Shown here piece after piece: positions 16,300-24,856 of a stretch of DNA of 64,000 bases. Under the pieces are notes generated by a model. It did not search any database, was not told where the DNA came from, and was given only the letters and a program-made list of their open reading frames with translations. Every line of letters starts with the position of its first letter. The first letter of the stretch is position 1. A program made the position numbers and the translations under genes. The DNA comes from CATQHW01 sp965243545 (GTDB lineage: Bacteria > Spirochaetota > Spirochaetia > SZUA-6 > Bin103): the NCBI GenBank assembly GCA_965243545.1, contig OZ251573.1, forward strand, positions 806,001 to 870,000, read 5' to 3'.

Positions 16300-17526
16300 T
16301 TACCGGTAGCCTTCCCCAAGTTGCAGCTTCCCGGAGAGGAGGCGGGCTTGCAGTTCGTCCCGCAGGACGCGCAGCCGGCGGGAATCTCGCTTGTTGGACT
16401 CGACCTTGTCCAGCAACGGATCGACCAGGGCTGCAAACTCCGCTCTGGTTGCGGGATCCGCTAGTGTCACCGGCGTCGCCGCCACTACTGAGGGCCGGAC
16501 GGCCGGATACGCGGCCCCGTCGGCCAGCCACGCCAAGCGGTCAAGGTTGTCCGATGCCGTGACGGCGCACCAGACCAGCGCGCGGTCCGCCGCGGCGCGC
16601 GGGCGCAACACGGCGAAGCCGGTGCTGCCGGTCAAGCCTTCTTCGCCGACGAGCGCAAAGGAGCCGTTGCCCGGCCGCACGGTAGCCATGATCGTGTCGC
16701 CTCTGCGGAGAACGCGCCGTGCGCGGCTTGGCGCCTCATCCCACCGCAAGGTCTCCACGTTCTCGACGTATCCCCACTTGGTGTTCGTCAGATCGACGTA
16801 GGATAGTGCTTCCGGGCGCCGCCCAGCGGACCAGGACTCCGGATTGAGCGCCGCGACGTCGTGAAGCGTTCCTTGGCGCCATCCTTCCGGTAGCGGGCGG
16901 GCGGCCGACTCCGCGATGCGCGCGGGGAACAGATCAGCGATGGATGCCGGCAGACCGGTGTCACGCCCTTCCTGCTTGGCGTGCACCGGCTCGAAGTCCA
17001 CGAACCACGACTTGAACAGCGCCCGCGCCATCGCCTCCAGCGTCTCGTTCATGCGCCGGTTCAGTTCGATCTTGTCGTCCAGCGTGCCGAGTACGCGCCC
17101 GATGTCGCGTTGGCGGGCAACACTGGTCGGAATCCTGACCGGTTCCCGGTGCAGGTCGTTGCGTTTCAATCCCGGTACTGCTGACTTGTCGGAATACGCG
17201 CCGAAGTTTATCCCTTGGAGCAAGTAGCTGATGAATCTCGGATCGTTTCCCTTGAAGTCCTCCACGTACAACGTAGTGTTGAGCGGCCAATAATCGCCGC
17301 GAACGAAGAAGACTTGCCCGAGCGTGCCGTATCGACCGGTTACTACTCCGGGACCCGTGACCTTGCTCTCTGCATGGTAGTCAGTGATACCGGACGACGA
17401 AACGACGGGTATGGAGCCTGGCTGCCGCCGGTTTGCCGGCAGATCATATCCGCGTTTCAATTCAACCACGTTCCCGAGCAAAGTCTCCTGCCATTCACTG
17501 CCGGCGCAAGGATTCGTCACCATCAC
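16300..17526 (-). CDS. hsdS: Type I restriction-modification specificity subunit (HsdS), orphan
   Basis: A 408-residue HsdS with the normal two-half layout: target-recognition domain 1 (residues about 10-150, with 'LPANRRQPGSIPVVSSSG' and 'GRYGTLGQVFFVRGDYWPLN'), central conserved helix ('GTLDDKIELNRRMNETLEAM' then ARALFKSWFVDFEPV), target-recognition domain 2 (about 215-360, 'NTKWGYVENV', 'GDTIMATVRPGNGSFALV') and C-terminal helix 'LRDELQARLLSGKLQLGE'. HsdS gives DNA sequence specificity to an HsdM2/HsdR2 complex. No hsdM or hsdR lies in the window: its upstream neighbour on the same strand (37 bases away) is a frameshifted D12-class methylase, which is not a normal HsdS partner. So it is orphan here, perhaps used by an hsdM elsewhere. 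Confidence 0.85.
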   Translation of the reverse strand: MMVTNPCAGSEWQETLLGNVVELKRGYDLPANRRQPGSIPVVSSSGITDYHAESKVTGPGVVTGRYGTLGQVFFVRGDYWPLNTTLYVEDFKGNDPRFISYLLQGINFGAYSDKSAVPGLKRNDLHREPVRIPTSVARQRDIGRVLGTLDDKIELNRRMNETLEAMARALFKSWFVDFEPVHAKQEGRDTGLPASIADLFPARIAESAARPLPEGWRQGTLHDVAALNPESWSAGRRPEALSYVDLTNTKWGYVENVETLRWDEAPSRARRVLRRGDTIMATVRPGNGSFALVGEEGLTGSTGFAVLRPRAAADRALVWCAVTASDNLDRLAWLADGAAYPAVRPSVVAATPVTLADPATRAEFAALVDPLLDKVESNKRDSRRLRVLRDELQARLLSGKLQLGEGYR

Positions 17527-17563
17527 AAGGTTGTCACGCTGCCTCTCATTTGTGGGGGTTGAG

Positions 17564-18732
17564 CTATCCTCGGTCGATCATAAACAGGAATTCACGATTG
17601 GGCGTGCCGGCGTCGCGCAGCCACTCGTTGGTCCATTTCATGCCCGCCATCACGTTGCGCCGGTGGTCCAGTGCCATGACGTCGACAAGCCTGCCGTTCG
17701 CGTGCAGGATGGCATGCAGGTCCTCGGCGGTAGCGCGGCCACCCGAGCTGTAGGACAGGATGACCCAGCGCGCCGCCGTGGATCGGATCAGGCGCTCGAT
17801 CGCCTCGACGGCCAGAAACCGTCCCGACGCGGGATTCCGTTGGAATTCCTCGAATACCGAAGCGGCGATGCGGTCCGACGCATCGGTTCGCCGCAGCGCC
17901 TTGCCGGCCAGCGCCGGCGAGTCGTTCAGACAGACCGTGGTCCAGAGATGATAGTACGATGCGTACCGTATGCGCGAAGGCGGCATCTTCTCGTTGTTGG
18001 AGCCGTACGGCGGGTCGAAGTAGGCGAGGTCGACGTTGCGCCCGGCCAGCTCGAACACGTCCCCGCGCACGACCTCATTGTCGGAGTCCGGGATGAACAG
18101 ATCCGGAACCCGGAGATGCAGCGCGCCGAACGATCGGGGCGACCACTCTCTGAGATATGAAACGAAGTGGCCAAGCGTACTGTCCACTCGATCGAGCGCC
18201 AGCATCAGGCTTGTCAGGGCCACCGCCCGCTCAGTCAAAGAGAGATCGAGCGCGTCGATCTCTTCACGGATGCCATCCAGTTTGCGGGTATTGTGAATCT
18301 GCCACGGCTTCTTGAGCCCGTCCGGCTGCACGGAGAGGCCGCCGTTCGGAGCGCCGCCGTAGTGTGCCGTGAACCAGCCGTCCCGCGGTCGAACGGCGTT
18401 CAGGTGTTCGATCAGCGCCGCGTAATGAGAGCTCGGTTTACGGTTCAGGAGATAGCACGTCGCAAGCACCTCCGACCAGACGGCCACGTCATTGCTGATG
18501 ACCCGATACCCGGACTTGGCGAGGGCTTGAGAAACGCGGTCGATCCGGAAAAACCGTCCAGGACGCTTCGCGCGTCGGTACGGTTCACCATCTCGAGGAT
18601 GTAAGGAAGCAGTCGGAGCTTGGAGCCGGCGTACTTGATCCCCTCCGTGGCCGGAGCATCGACGGCGAGGGCAGGAAACAGCGACAGGTTGCTCATCGCG
18701 GCGTTTCCCGATGTGACGCTTGTAGTCGTCAT
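17564..18732 (-). pseudogene. D12-class DNA adenine methylase, broken by a one-base frameshift
   Basis: The N-terminal piece (start 18732 ATG; 18696 or 18741 possible) gives 'GIKYAGSKLRLLPYILEMV', the AdoMet-site 'VLDGFSGST', then shifts frame near 18537-18541. The rest continues in the next frame with 'VSQALAKSGYRVISNDVAV', 'FTAHYGGAPNGG', the catalytic 'YFDPPYGSNNEK' and a normal C-terminus. A single missing C in ACC-GCG (ACCCGCG expected) would restore one frame encoding about 388 residues, the normal size. The enzyme would methylate adenine N6 (Dam-like superfamily). It is either a recent frameshift or a base-call error in a C-run. It follows the MFS gene by one base and precedes hsdS. 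Confidence 0.8.
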
Positions 18733-18733
18733 G

Positions 18734-20023
18734 TCAACCATCGCGCCGGGTGCCGGGCGTTCCGGGCGGTCGAACGCTCAGCATGAGCGCCGCTGCGGCG
18801 GCCGACAGCGCGGCCACCAGCAGCCACGATCCGCGGTAGTTGCCGGACGCGTCGCGCAGTGCGCCGGCGACCGGTGCGCCGAGGCCGCTGGCCAGAAAGA
18901 TGAACGGCAGCACCACGCCGCGGATGGCGCCCACGAACCGCCAGCCGTAGTATTGCGCCCAGATCACGCCCTGGACGACCATGTAGAGGCCGACGCCGCA
19001 GCCGAACAGCAGCGTGGAGACGAACAACAGCGGCGTCCACGGCGGCGCCGCGGCCATCAGCGCCACCGCCGCGCCGAACGACAGACACGAGGCGAGCGCC
19101 ACGATCCGGGCGTCGAGCCGCTCCACCACGAAGCCGGCCGCCAGCGCCATGACGGTGGCGACGCCGGCGTCCAGGCTGAACGCCAACGACACGGTCGCCG
19201 GGCGGAAACCGAGCTCGATCCAGTGCGGGATGCGGTGCACGCTGGCCGCGCCGAGCAGGAATCCCAGGATCGCGAAGGTGACGCTCAGCTTCCACGCGGT
19301 GGCGGTGCGCAGCGCGCCGGCCAGCGTCCATTGCGCGGCCTCTGGCGTATCGTCCGTGCCGGCCGCGGCGGCTCGGCTCCGGCCGGTGCCTTCGGTCCGC
19401 GCCGGCGCTCCTCCGTCGGCTTCCAGCCCCAGGTCGCTCGGCTGGCGGCGGAGCAGTAGCACCAACGGCACGGTGACGGCCGACAACCAAGCGAGCGTCA
19501 CCCAGGCCGACCGCCAGCCGCGGTCGGCGATGAGCGCCTGGGTCACCGGCACGAAGACGGCGCCGCCGATCCCCAGGCCGATCTGTACGATTCCGGTGGC
19601 GCGGCCGCGCAGCCGGATGAACCACTTGGACACCGGCACCGTGGCGATCAGCGCGCCGCCCGCCGGCGCGGTCCAGCCGGTGACGCCGAGCGCCAGCAAC
19701 ACGCCGTACAGCACGGCCGCCGACTCCGCGCGGGCCATCAGCAGCAGCCCCGCGGTCGCCACCACGATCGCCAGCAGCATCGGACCGCGCGGTCCGCGAC
19801 GGTCGAGCCAGCGGCCGATCAGGATGCCGCTCACGCCGCTCGCCCACAGGCGCATGGTCTGCGCCCAGCCGATCGCCTGCCGGGAGAGGCCGAGCTCCTC
19901 CGCCATCGGGATCACGAACAGGCCGAAGTTGAGCGTACCGCTGGCCTGGCCGGCGGCGTTGAGCACGAAGAACGCGGCGACGATCACCCATCCGTAGTAG
20001 AACCGCCCGCTTCGCGCCGTCAT
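18734..20023 (-). CDS. MFS transporter (oxalate/formate or monocarboxylate-type)
   Basis: A 429-residue major facilitator protein with 12 predicted TM helices, starting 'MTARSGRFYYGWVIVAAFFV', the opening typical of the OFA/monocarboxylate MFS branch. The inter-helix 2-3 motif is seen as 'GRWLDRRGPRGP'. A long cytoplasmic loop (about residues 195-245, rich in Ala/Glu/Arg) separates the two six-helix halves. Residues YYGWRFVG fall in the second half. Substrate cannot be read from sequence. ATG 20023 is preferred over upstream starts because it opens directly into the family N-terminus. It is divergent from the AbiE-like pair at 20051, with 27 bases between, and directly upstream of the broken methylase. 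Confidence 0.82.
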   Translation of the reverse strand: MTARSGRFYYGWVIVAAFFVLNAAGQASGTLNFGLFVIPMAEELGLSRQAIGWAQTMRLWASGVSGILIGRWLDRRGPRGPMLLAIVVATAGLLLMARAESAAVLYGVLLALGVTGWTAPAGGALIATVPVSKWFIRLRGRATGIVQIGLGIGGAVFVPVTQALIADRGWRSAWVTLAWLSAVTVPLVLLLRRQPSDLGLEADGGAPARTEGTGRSRAAAAGTDDTPEAAQWTLAGALRTATAWKLSVTFAILGFLLGAASVHRIPHWIELGFRPATVSLAFSLDAGVATVMALAAGFVVERLDARIVALASCLSFGAAVALMAAAPPWTPLLFVSTLLFGCGVGLYMVVQGVIWAQYYGWRFVGAIRGVVLPFIFLASGLGAPVAGALRDASGNYRGSWLLVAALSAAAAALMLSVRPPGTPGTRRDG

Positions 20024-20050
20024 GCTTGGCGGCGTAGTATACTCGCCGCC

Positions 20051-20425
20051 ATGGACGATCGTGACTTGGCCCGCATCGCGCGAGCCGTCGTGTGGGATTA
20101 CCGGTACGATACGGACGATGTGGTGGCGGTGCTGCGCGGACGGCGGGAGCGGATCGGTCACCTCGACAAACCGGCTTTGTTTGCCAGAATGCTGCAGACC
20201 ATGCCGTGGCAGCGCATCGTCGCCGCGCTGTCGATCGGGGAAGTCAGGCGGCTGTTGACGCCGGAGGCGATAGCCCGGCTCTGGCCGCCGTCCATTCGGG
20301 AGCGCTATGAACGAATCCGACGCCTACTACGAGGAGACCCTGTACCCCCTGCAGAATGGAGTGCTGAACACGCTGGCCGCTTGCGGAACACCGTTCTATC
20401 TGACCGGTGGTACCGCGCTCCATAG
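20051..20425 (+). CDS. Probable antitoxin-like partner of a truncated AbiEii toxin
   Basis: A 124-residue protein (or shorter) with the look of helical proteins encoded directly upstream of AbiEii-type nucleotidyltransferase toxins: 'RAVVWDYRYDTDDVVAVL', 'KPALFARMLQTMPWQRIV', 'LLTPEAIARLWPPSIRERY' (F-x-R-x-L...W-x-x-I...RLWP). The last 40 codons overlap the toxin fragment in another frame, ending LSDRWYRAP. Whether the overlap is original or a product of rearrangement cannot be decided. The start is taken at ATG 20051, with a short upstream region shared with the divergent MFS gene. Its function as an antitoxin is inferred from the gene order. Confidence 0.45.
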   Translation: MDDRDLARIARAVVWDYRYDTDDVVAVLRGRRERIGHLDKPALFARMLQTMPWQRIVAALSIGEVRRLLTPEAIARLWPPSIRERYERIRRLLRGDPVPPAEWSAEHAGRLRNTVLSDRWYRAP

Positions 20426-20459
20426 GCATTATTCTTTGGGTGACTCACGGTGCCGGTAG
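20307..20459 (+). pseudogene. N-terminal fragment of an AbiEii-type nucleotidyltransferase toxin
   Basis: Fifty codons beginning MNESDAYYEETLYPLQNGVL and reaching the family hallmark 'FYLTGGTALHRHYSL' before running into a stop at 20457-20459. In intact AbiEii proteins (about 200-300 residues) GGTAL is followed by an S-x-D-[LI]-D catalytic motif, which is absent. The gene is cut exactly where the ribokinase gene (GTG 20450) begins, so an insertion or deletion fused the toxin 5' end to the kinase locus. Confidence 0.7.
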
Positions 20460-21388
20460 GCGGTTCGGTCGTCGTGGTCGGCAGCATCAATACCGACCTG
20501 GTAGCCTACGTGGAACGGCTGCCGGCGCCGGGGCAGACGGTGGGCGGCGCCCGTTATGCGGAGACGGCCGGCGGCAAGGGCGCGAACCAGGCGGTCGCGG
20601 CGGCGCGCGCCGGGGCGGCGTGCGCCATGCATGGCGCGGTAGGCGGCGACGCCTACGGCAGAGCGCGGATCGCCGACCTGACCGCCGCCGGCGTGGAGAT
20701 CGACCGCGTGGCGGTGCTGCCGGACCACCGGTCGGGGGTGGCGCTGATCGCCGTCGACGCCGGCGGCGAGAACCAGATCGCCGTGGCGCCCGGCGCCAAC
20801 GGCGCCTTTCGGCTCGACGACGCCGCCTTTCGCGCGGACGTGGGACCGGGTGACGTCGTGCTGTTGCAGAACGAGATCGACGTGAGCGTCACGGTGGCGG
20901 CGGTCGCGCTGGCCCGCCAATGCGGCGCGGCGGTGATGTGGAACGCCGCTCCCGCGCTGGCGGCGGCCGGGCCGGTCGAGCGGACGGCGATCGCCGGCGC
21001 GGACTATCTGATCGTCAACGCGGGCGAGCTCGATGCCTTGCAGCCGCGGCGGTCCGGGGAGCCGGTTTCCGAAGCGGCGCGCCGGGCGGTCACCGAGATC
21101 GGCTGCGCGCGCGTGTTGGTGACCCTGGGCGCCGGCGGCGCGGTGCTGGCCGACGCGCACGGAGTGCACCGCCAGCCCGCGCATCCCGTGCAGGCGGTCG
21201 ACACGGTCGGGGCCGGGGACTGCTTTGCCGGCGTGTTCGCGGCGGGGATCGCGGCCGGCCGCGACGCGCGCGCCGCGCTGCGGCGGGCGGCGGTGGCGGC
21301 GGCCCTGTGCGTCACCCGCGAAGGCGCGCAGCGCGCCATGCCCACCGACCGGGAGATACGGCGCGCGGGCGGCGAAGGACCCGCCTGA
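20450..21388 (+). CDS. rbsK: Ribokinase-family (PfkB) sugar kinase
   Basis: A 312-residue PfkB-family kinase that should phosphorylate ribose or a related sugar with ATP. The N-terminal strand is 'VVVVGSINTDLVAYVERLP', followed by GGKGANQAVAAARAG (signature 1, sugar binding), 'GGDAYGRARIADLTAAGVE', and the C-terminal signature 'DTVGAGDCFAGVFAAGIAAG' with catalytic Asp in GAGD. Length and order match ribokinase. The start is GTG 20450, inside the toxin fragment's last codons; no ATG fits. The GH4 gene follows 55 bases later, so the two may form a sugar-use unit. Confidence 0.85.
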   Translation: MPVGGSVVVVGSINTDLVAYVERLPAPGQTVGGARYAETAGGKGANQAVAAARAGAACAMHGAVGGDAYGRARIADLTAAGVEIDRVAVLPDHRSGVALIAVDAGGENQIAVAPGANGAFRLDDAAFRADVGPGDVVLLQNEIDVSVTVAAVALARQCGAAVMWNAAPALAAAGPVERTAIAGADYLIVNAGELDALQPRRSGEPVSEAARRAVTEIGCARVLVTLGAGGAVLADAHGVHRQPAHPVQAVDTVGAGDCFAGVFAAGIAAGRDARAALRRAAVAAALCVTREGAQRAMPTDREIRRAGGEGPA

Positions 21389-21443
21389 GCCTCGGCGGGA
21401 TACCCCGCTTTACTGCCGGCGCCGGGCGGCGCAGGATACCGTC

Positions 21444-22958
21444 ATGCCGTCCGATCGCAGCCGTTCCGGTTCCTGCTCGTTCAAGGTGGCGTTCATCGGC
21501 GCCGGCAGCATCGGCTTTACCCGCAAGCTGGTCGGGGACATCCTCACCGTTCCCGAGTTCGGCGGCATCGAAATCTCCTTCATGGACATAAGCGAGCGGA
21601 ATCTGTCGATGGTGGAGCGGTTGGTGCGGCGCGACGTCGAAGCAAACGGGCGGGACGGCGTCCGCCTTGCCGGCACCCCGGACCGGCGGGAAGCGGTGAG
21701 CGGGGCGCGTTACGTCTTCTGCACGGCGCGCATCGGCGGGCTGCCGGCGTTCGCCACCGACATCGACGTGCCGTTGCGCTACGGCATCGACCAGTGCGTG
21801 GGCGACACGCTGTGCGCCGGCGGCATCATGTACGGCCAGCGCGGCATCCCCGTGATCCTGGATATCTGCAAGGACATCCGCGAGGCCGCCGAGCCCGGCT
21901 GCCGGTTCTTCAACTACTCGAACCCGATGGCCATGCTCACCTGGGCGGCCAACCGCTACGGGCGGACGCCGACGGTGGGCCTGTGCCACGGGGTGCAGGG
22001 CGGCCATACGCAGATCGCCGACGCGCTGGGGATTCCGGCCGGCGAGCTCGACTACCGCGCCGCCGGCATCAACCACCAGACCTGGTACGTCCAGCTCCTG
22101 CACCGCGGCCGCGACGTGTCCGGCGAGCTGCTGGCGGCGTATGAACGCCATCCGGTCTATCGCAAGACGGAGAAGGTGAGGATCGAGATGCTGCGCCGCT
22201 TCGGCTGCTACTCGACCGAATCCAACGGCCACCTGAGCGAATACGTGCCGTGGTTCCGCAAGCGCCCGGACGAGATCGGCGACTGGATCGACCTCGGCTC
22301 CTGGATCGATGGCGAGACCGGCGGCTACCTGCGGCTCAGCACCGAGCGGCGCGACTGGTTTGAGCGGGACTTTCCGCGCTGGATGGCCGAGCCGCCCGAG
22401 CGGTATACGCCGGAGACCCGCTCGACCGAGCACGGTTCCTACATCCTGGAAGCGCTGGAGACCGGGCGCGTCTACCGCGGTCACTTCAACGTGGAGAACC
22501 GGGGCTGCATCACCAACCTGCCGGCCGACGCCTGCGTCGAGGTCCCCGGCTACGTCGACCGCACCGGCATCCACGTCCCGCAGGTGGGCGGCCTGCCGCT
22601 CGGCTGCGCGGCCGTCTGCAACGCCAGCATCTCCGTGCAGCGGCTGGCGGTGGAGGCGGCGGTCGCCGGCGACGACCGGTTGCTGGTGCAGGCGATGATG
22701 CTGGACCCGCTGGCCGGCGCCGTGTGCACGCCGCCGGAGATCGCGCAGATGGTCGACGACCTGCTGATCGCGCAGGCCGAGTGGCTGCCTCAGTACGGCG
22801 CCGCGATCGCCGCCGCCCGCGACCGGGCGCGTTCGGGTCCGCGTCTGCCGACCCGCGATTGGCGGGGCGCCGCGCGGCTGCCGGTGCGGAGCGTCGAAGA
22901 GCTCCGCCGGGAGGACGCCGCCAAGACGGTCAAGGCACAGGACGAGCGTCCGGCATAA
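21444..22958 (+). CDS. Glycoside hydrolase family 4 (alpha-glucosidase/alpha-galactosidase-type)
   Basis: A 504-residue NAD- and Mn-dependent GH4 enzyme, which cleaves glycosides by an oxidation-elimination mechanism. Rossmann nucleotide site: 'VAFIGAGSIGFTRKLVGDIL'. Family motifs: 'GIDQCVGDTLCAGGIMYG', 'RFFNYSNPMAMLTWAANRYG' (Asn at the sugar site), 'GLCHGVQGG' (metal-ligand Cys and His), 'AAGINHQTWY' and 'CYSTESNGHLSEYVPWFRKR'. The CHGV plus ESNGHLSEY pattern points to the alpha-glucosidase/galacturonidase branch. Start ATG 21444 follows the ribokinase gene by 55 bases on the same strand. Soluble; no signal peptide. Confidence 0.88.
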   Translation: MPSDRSRSGSCSFKVAFIGAGSIGFTRKLVGDILTVPEFGGIEISFMDISERNLSMVERLVRRDVEANGRDGVRLAGTPDRREAVSGARYVFCTARIGGLPAFATDIDVPLRYGIDQCVGDTLCAGGIMYGQRGIPVILDICKDIREAAEPGCRFFNYSNPMAMLTWAANRYGRTPTVGLCHGVQGGHTQIADALGIPAGELDYRAAGINHQTWYVQLLHRGRDVSGELLAAYERHPVYRKTEKVRIEMLRRFGCYSTESNGHLSEYVPWFRKRPDEIGDWIDLGSWIDGETGGYLRLSTERRDWFERDFPRWMAEPPERYTPETRSTEHGSYILEALETGRVYRGHFNVENRGCITNLPADACVEVPGYVDRTGIHVPQVGGLPLGCAAVCNASISVQRLAVEAAVAGDDRLLVQAMMLDPLAGAVCTPPEIAQMVDDLLIAQAEWLPQYGAAIAAARDRARSGPRLPTRDWRGAARLPVRSVEELRREDAAKTVKAQDERPA

Positions 22959-22979
22959 CGAGTCCGCCAACCGCCTGGG

Positions 22980-23011
22980 AGGGACGTGAGTCGGCTCAGC
23001 CGGTCGTCCCT
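22980..23011. terminator. Stem-loop between convergent genes
   Basis: AGGGACG at 22980-22986 pairs perfectly with CGTCCCT at 23005-23011, and the interior CGGCT/AGCCG forms a second small hairpin. It lies between the ends of the GH4 gene (22958) and the FN3 lipoprotein (23025), so it can serve both strands. There is no U-run; a factor-assisted or structure-only terminator is the likeliest use. Confidence 0.4.
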
Positions 23012-23024
23012 GCTGGCAGCATCG

Positions 23025-24770
23025 TCAATCGTTCGGAGCCATGAGCTGTGCTCGAAACCCCGGTTTTTCCGGAGAAGACGCGAACGTGCACCACCCATCA
23101 TCCGAAGTTACTTGCACTTCCACCCAAATCGTATCAGGGCTTCCATCTCGTATCTGCGGCGCAAGAACCGTCCAGCCGTCGCCTGTGCGAGGGAACGTCG
23201 TAGGGATACTCGGTTCCCCGCGTGGTTGACGAAAGGTATAAGAGAACCGAACCCGGCTGCTCGGAATCGGTTGCCCATTTCCACCGCACGCGAGGCACCC
23301 ATTGAGCAAATTCCAAACAAACCCGACCTCTGCTCGGCGCTTGCCGATCGTGCCGCACGTACCCGGGAACTGGTCGGAAAGGCTCCGATATATCGACGGT
23401 ACGGAGAAGGTGATTTCGAAGGTACGCCGGATAGTCTTACCATCACGCTCAGCGGAATACGTCATGACGTGCGTCTGAGACGATTGACCGTTGGCAACTG
23501 CACCCCACATTGGAGTACCATCCAGATAGAGATAGCGCGCCTCACTGAGCGCAAGACCAGGAATCTCCGGGCTCATGGAGTACGACACCGGTGTCCCGGC
23601 AGGGCCGGCGCGCGGCAATCTTATAGCCCTGTGGGGCCCTCCAACAGCAGCCTGCCAAGTAAATGCACAGTCGTGCAGGCTCGCCAGGCATTGCTCCGAG
23701 GAAGGTGCCCTTAGCCCCGGCCATATCCATCGAAGCGGCTGCGGCGGCGTCTCATCGGCGGGTGGCGTTTCCTCGGCGGGTGGCGTTTCCTCGGCCGGTG
23801 GCGTTTCCTCGGCCGGTGGCGATGCGGGGGCGGCCGCAGTGGTGAACGACCACACGGCGCCGCGGGTCACGCCGGCTTCGTTCTTTGCGTCGACCCGCCA
23901 GTAGTAGAGCGTTTCGGCATCCAGATCCGCCGAGGCGGCGATCGTCAAGGCGGTAAACGAGGTGTTGATCGGCGTATCCAGGTCGGTGTTCTCGGCGCCC
24001 CAGTACACGTCGTAGCTGAGCGCTCGCGGCGCGGCGCCCCAACTCAACAGCGGCCCGCCAACCTTCACGCCGGTCGCCCCGTCACTCGGCTGCGGTGTGC
24101 CGGCGGCTCCGGGAGGCGTGCCAGCTGCGGCCGGCGGCGCACCGTCGCCCGGCGGCGGACCCACGACCGGCGGCGTGTAACCGCCGCCCGTGGGCGGCGC
24201 CGGCCCAGGCGGCGTATCATCGCCCGGGGCCGGCGGCGCGTCATCACCCGGCGGCGGACCCACGGTCGGCGGCGCCGGGCGGCCCGCGGGGATGGTCGGC
24301 GCCACGTCGTCCGGCAGTTCTTCCAGGTCGAAGTCGTCGGGCAGGTCGGTCACTCGCGCTATGCACTCGTCGTTGGTGTCGACCACGCAGGTCGTTCCGT
24401 CGCCGCGGCGGCTGAGGACGTACAGACGATTACCGCCGGGGTAGCGGATCACGATCAAGTAGTACTGCGACTGCCGCACCTGCGCCGTCCACTCGTCCGG
24501 CATCGACAAACCGGCGAGCAGCGACCGGTTCGCCGGTTCCATGCAGGTGGCCGGCGCGGTGTCGCCGCCCATGTGCAGCGTGTCGGCGACGATCGCGCCG
24601 TGGATTCTGGCGTCGCGGTCGGACAGCCGGATCGCCGAGTCGACGCACGTGGCCTGCGGCTCGGTCGGTGCCGGGGCCGGCGGTTCCGGGGTGACCGCCT
24701 CCCCGCAGGCGGCCAGGATTGCGGTCAGCCCGAGCAATGGCGCCCACCGTGTCCATCTGAGCCTTGTCAC
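23025..24770 (-). CDS. Fibronectin type III-containing lipoprotein with Pro/Glu repeats
   Basis: A 581-residue lipoprotein: signal peptide and lipobox 'LGLTAILAACGEAV' (Cys about residue 22). Next is a Cys-containing N-terminal domain (residues 40-150, 'DRDARIHGAIVADTL', 'YYLIVIRYPGGNRLYVLSRR'), a Pro/Gly-rich linker (155-235), an FN3 domain ('LSYDVYWGAENTDL', 'LDAETLYYWRVDAKNEAGV', 'GAVWSFTT'), then an acidic PPAEET repeat block and a C-terminal domain of about 230 residues with 'GTPVSYSMSPEIPGLALSEA' and 'RTFEITFSV', resembling Ig-like putative-Ig repeats. GTG 24770 has AAGGAG 7 bases upstream. It is the last gene downstream of the Gld-type exporter operon and may have its own promoter. Surface role inferred; ligand unknown. 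Confidence 0.7.
   Translation of the reverse strand: MTRLRWTRWAPLLGLTAILAACGEAVTPEPPAPAPTEPQATCVDSAIRLSDRDARIHGAIVADTLHMGGDTAPATCMEPANRSLLAGLSMPDEWTAQVRQSQYYLIVIRYPGGNRLYVLSRRGDGTTCVVDTNDECIARVTDLPDDFDLEELPDDVAPTIPAGRPAPPTVGPPPGDDAPPAPGDDTPPGPAPPTGGGYTPPVVGPPPGDGAPPAAAGTPPGAAGTPQPSDGATGVKVGGPLLSWGAAPRALSYDVYWGAENTDLDTPINTSFTALTIAASADLDAETLYYWRVDAKNEAGVTRGAVWSFTTAAAPASPPAEETPPAEETPPAEETPPADETPPQPLRWIWPGLRAPSSEQCLASLHDCAFTWQAAVGGPHRAIRLPRAGPAGTPVSYSMSPEIPGLALSEARYLYLDGTPMWGAVANGQSSQTHVMTYSAERDGKTIRRTFEITFSVPSIYRSLSDQFPGTCGTIGKRRAEVGFVWNLLNGCLACGGNGQPIPSSRVRFSYTFRQPRGEPSIPTTFPRTGDGWTVLAPQIRDGSPDTIWVEVQVTSDDGWCTFASSPEKPGFRAQLMAPND
23752..23820 (-). repeat. Four 18-bp tandem repeats (PPAEET coding)
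   Basis: Four near-identical 18-mers (unit TCGGCSGGTGGCGTTTCC on the plus strand) encode the PPAEET block of the FN3 lipoprotein. The unit length keeps frame, so copy-number change would only alter the length of an acidic, proline-rich spacer. Confidence 0.8.
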
Positions 24771-24826
24771 GTCAGTCTCCTTCCGGCACGCTCATCAACC
24801 CGAGCGCCCCGGCGATCTCTACGACG

Positions 24827-24856
24827 AGAATACTCTGCCGTAACTGCCCGTTTCAA
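24827..24856 (-). promoter_or_regulatory. Possible sigma70 promoter for the FN3 lipoprotein
   Basis: On the minus strand TTGAAA (24856-24851) and TATTCT (24832-24827) are separated by 18 bases, 56 bases ahead of the GTG at 24770, in the 82-base gap after the DUF4340 gene. Confidence 0.35.
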
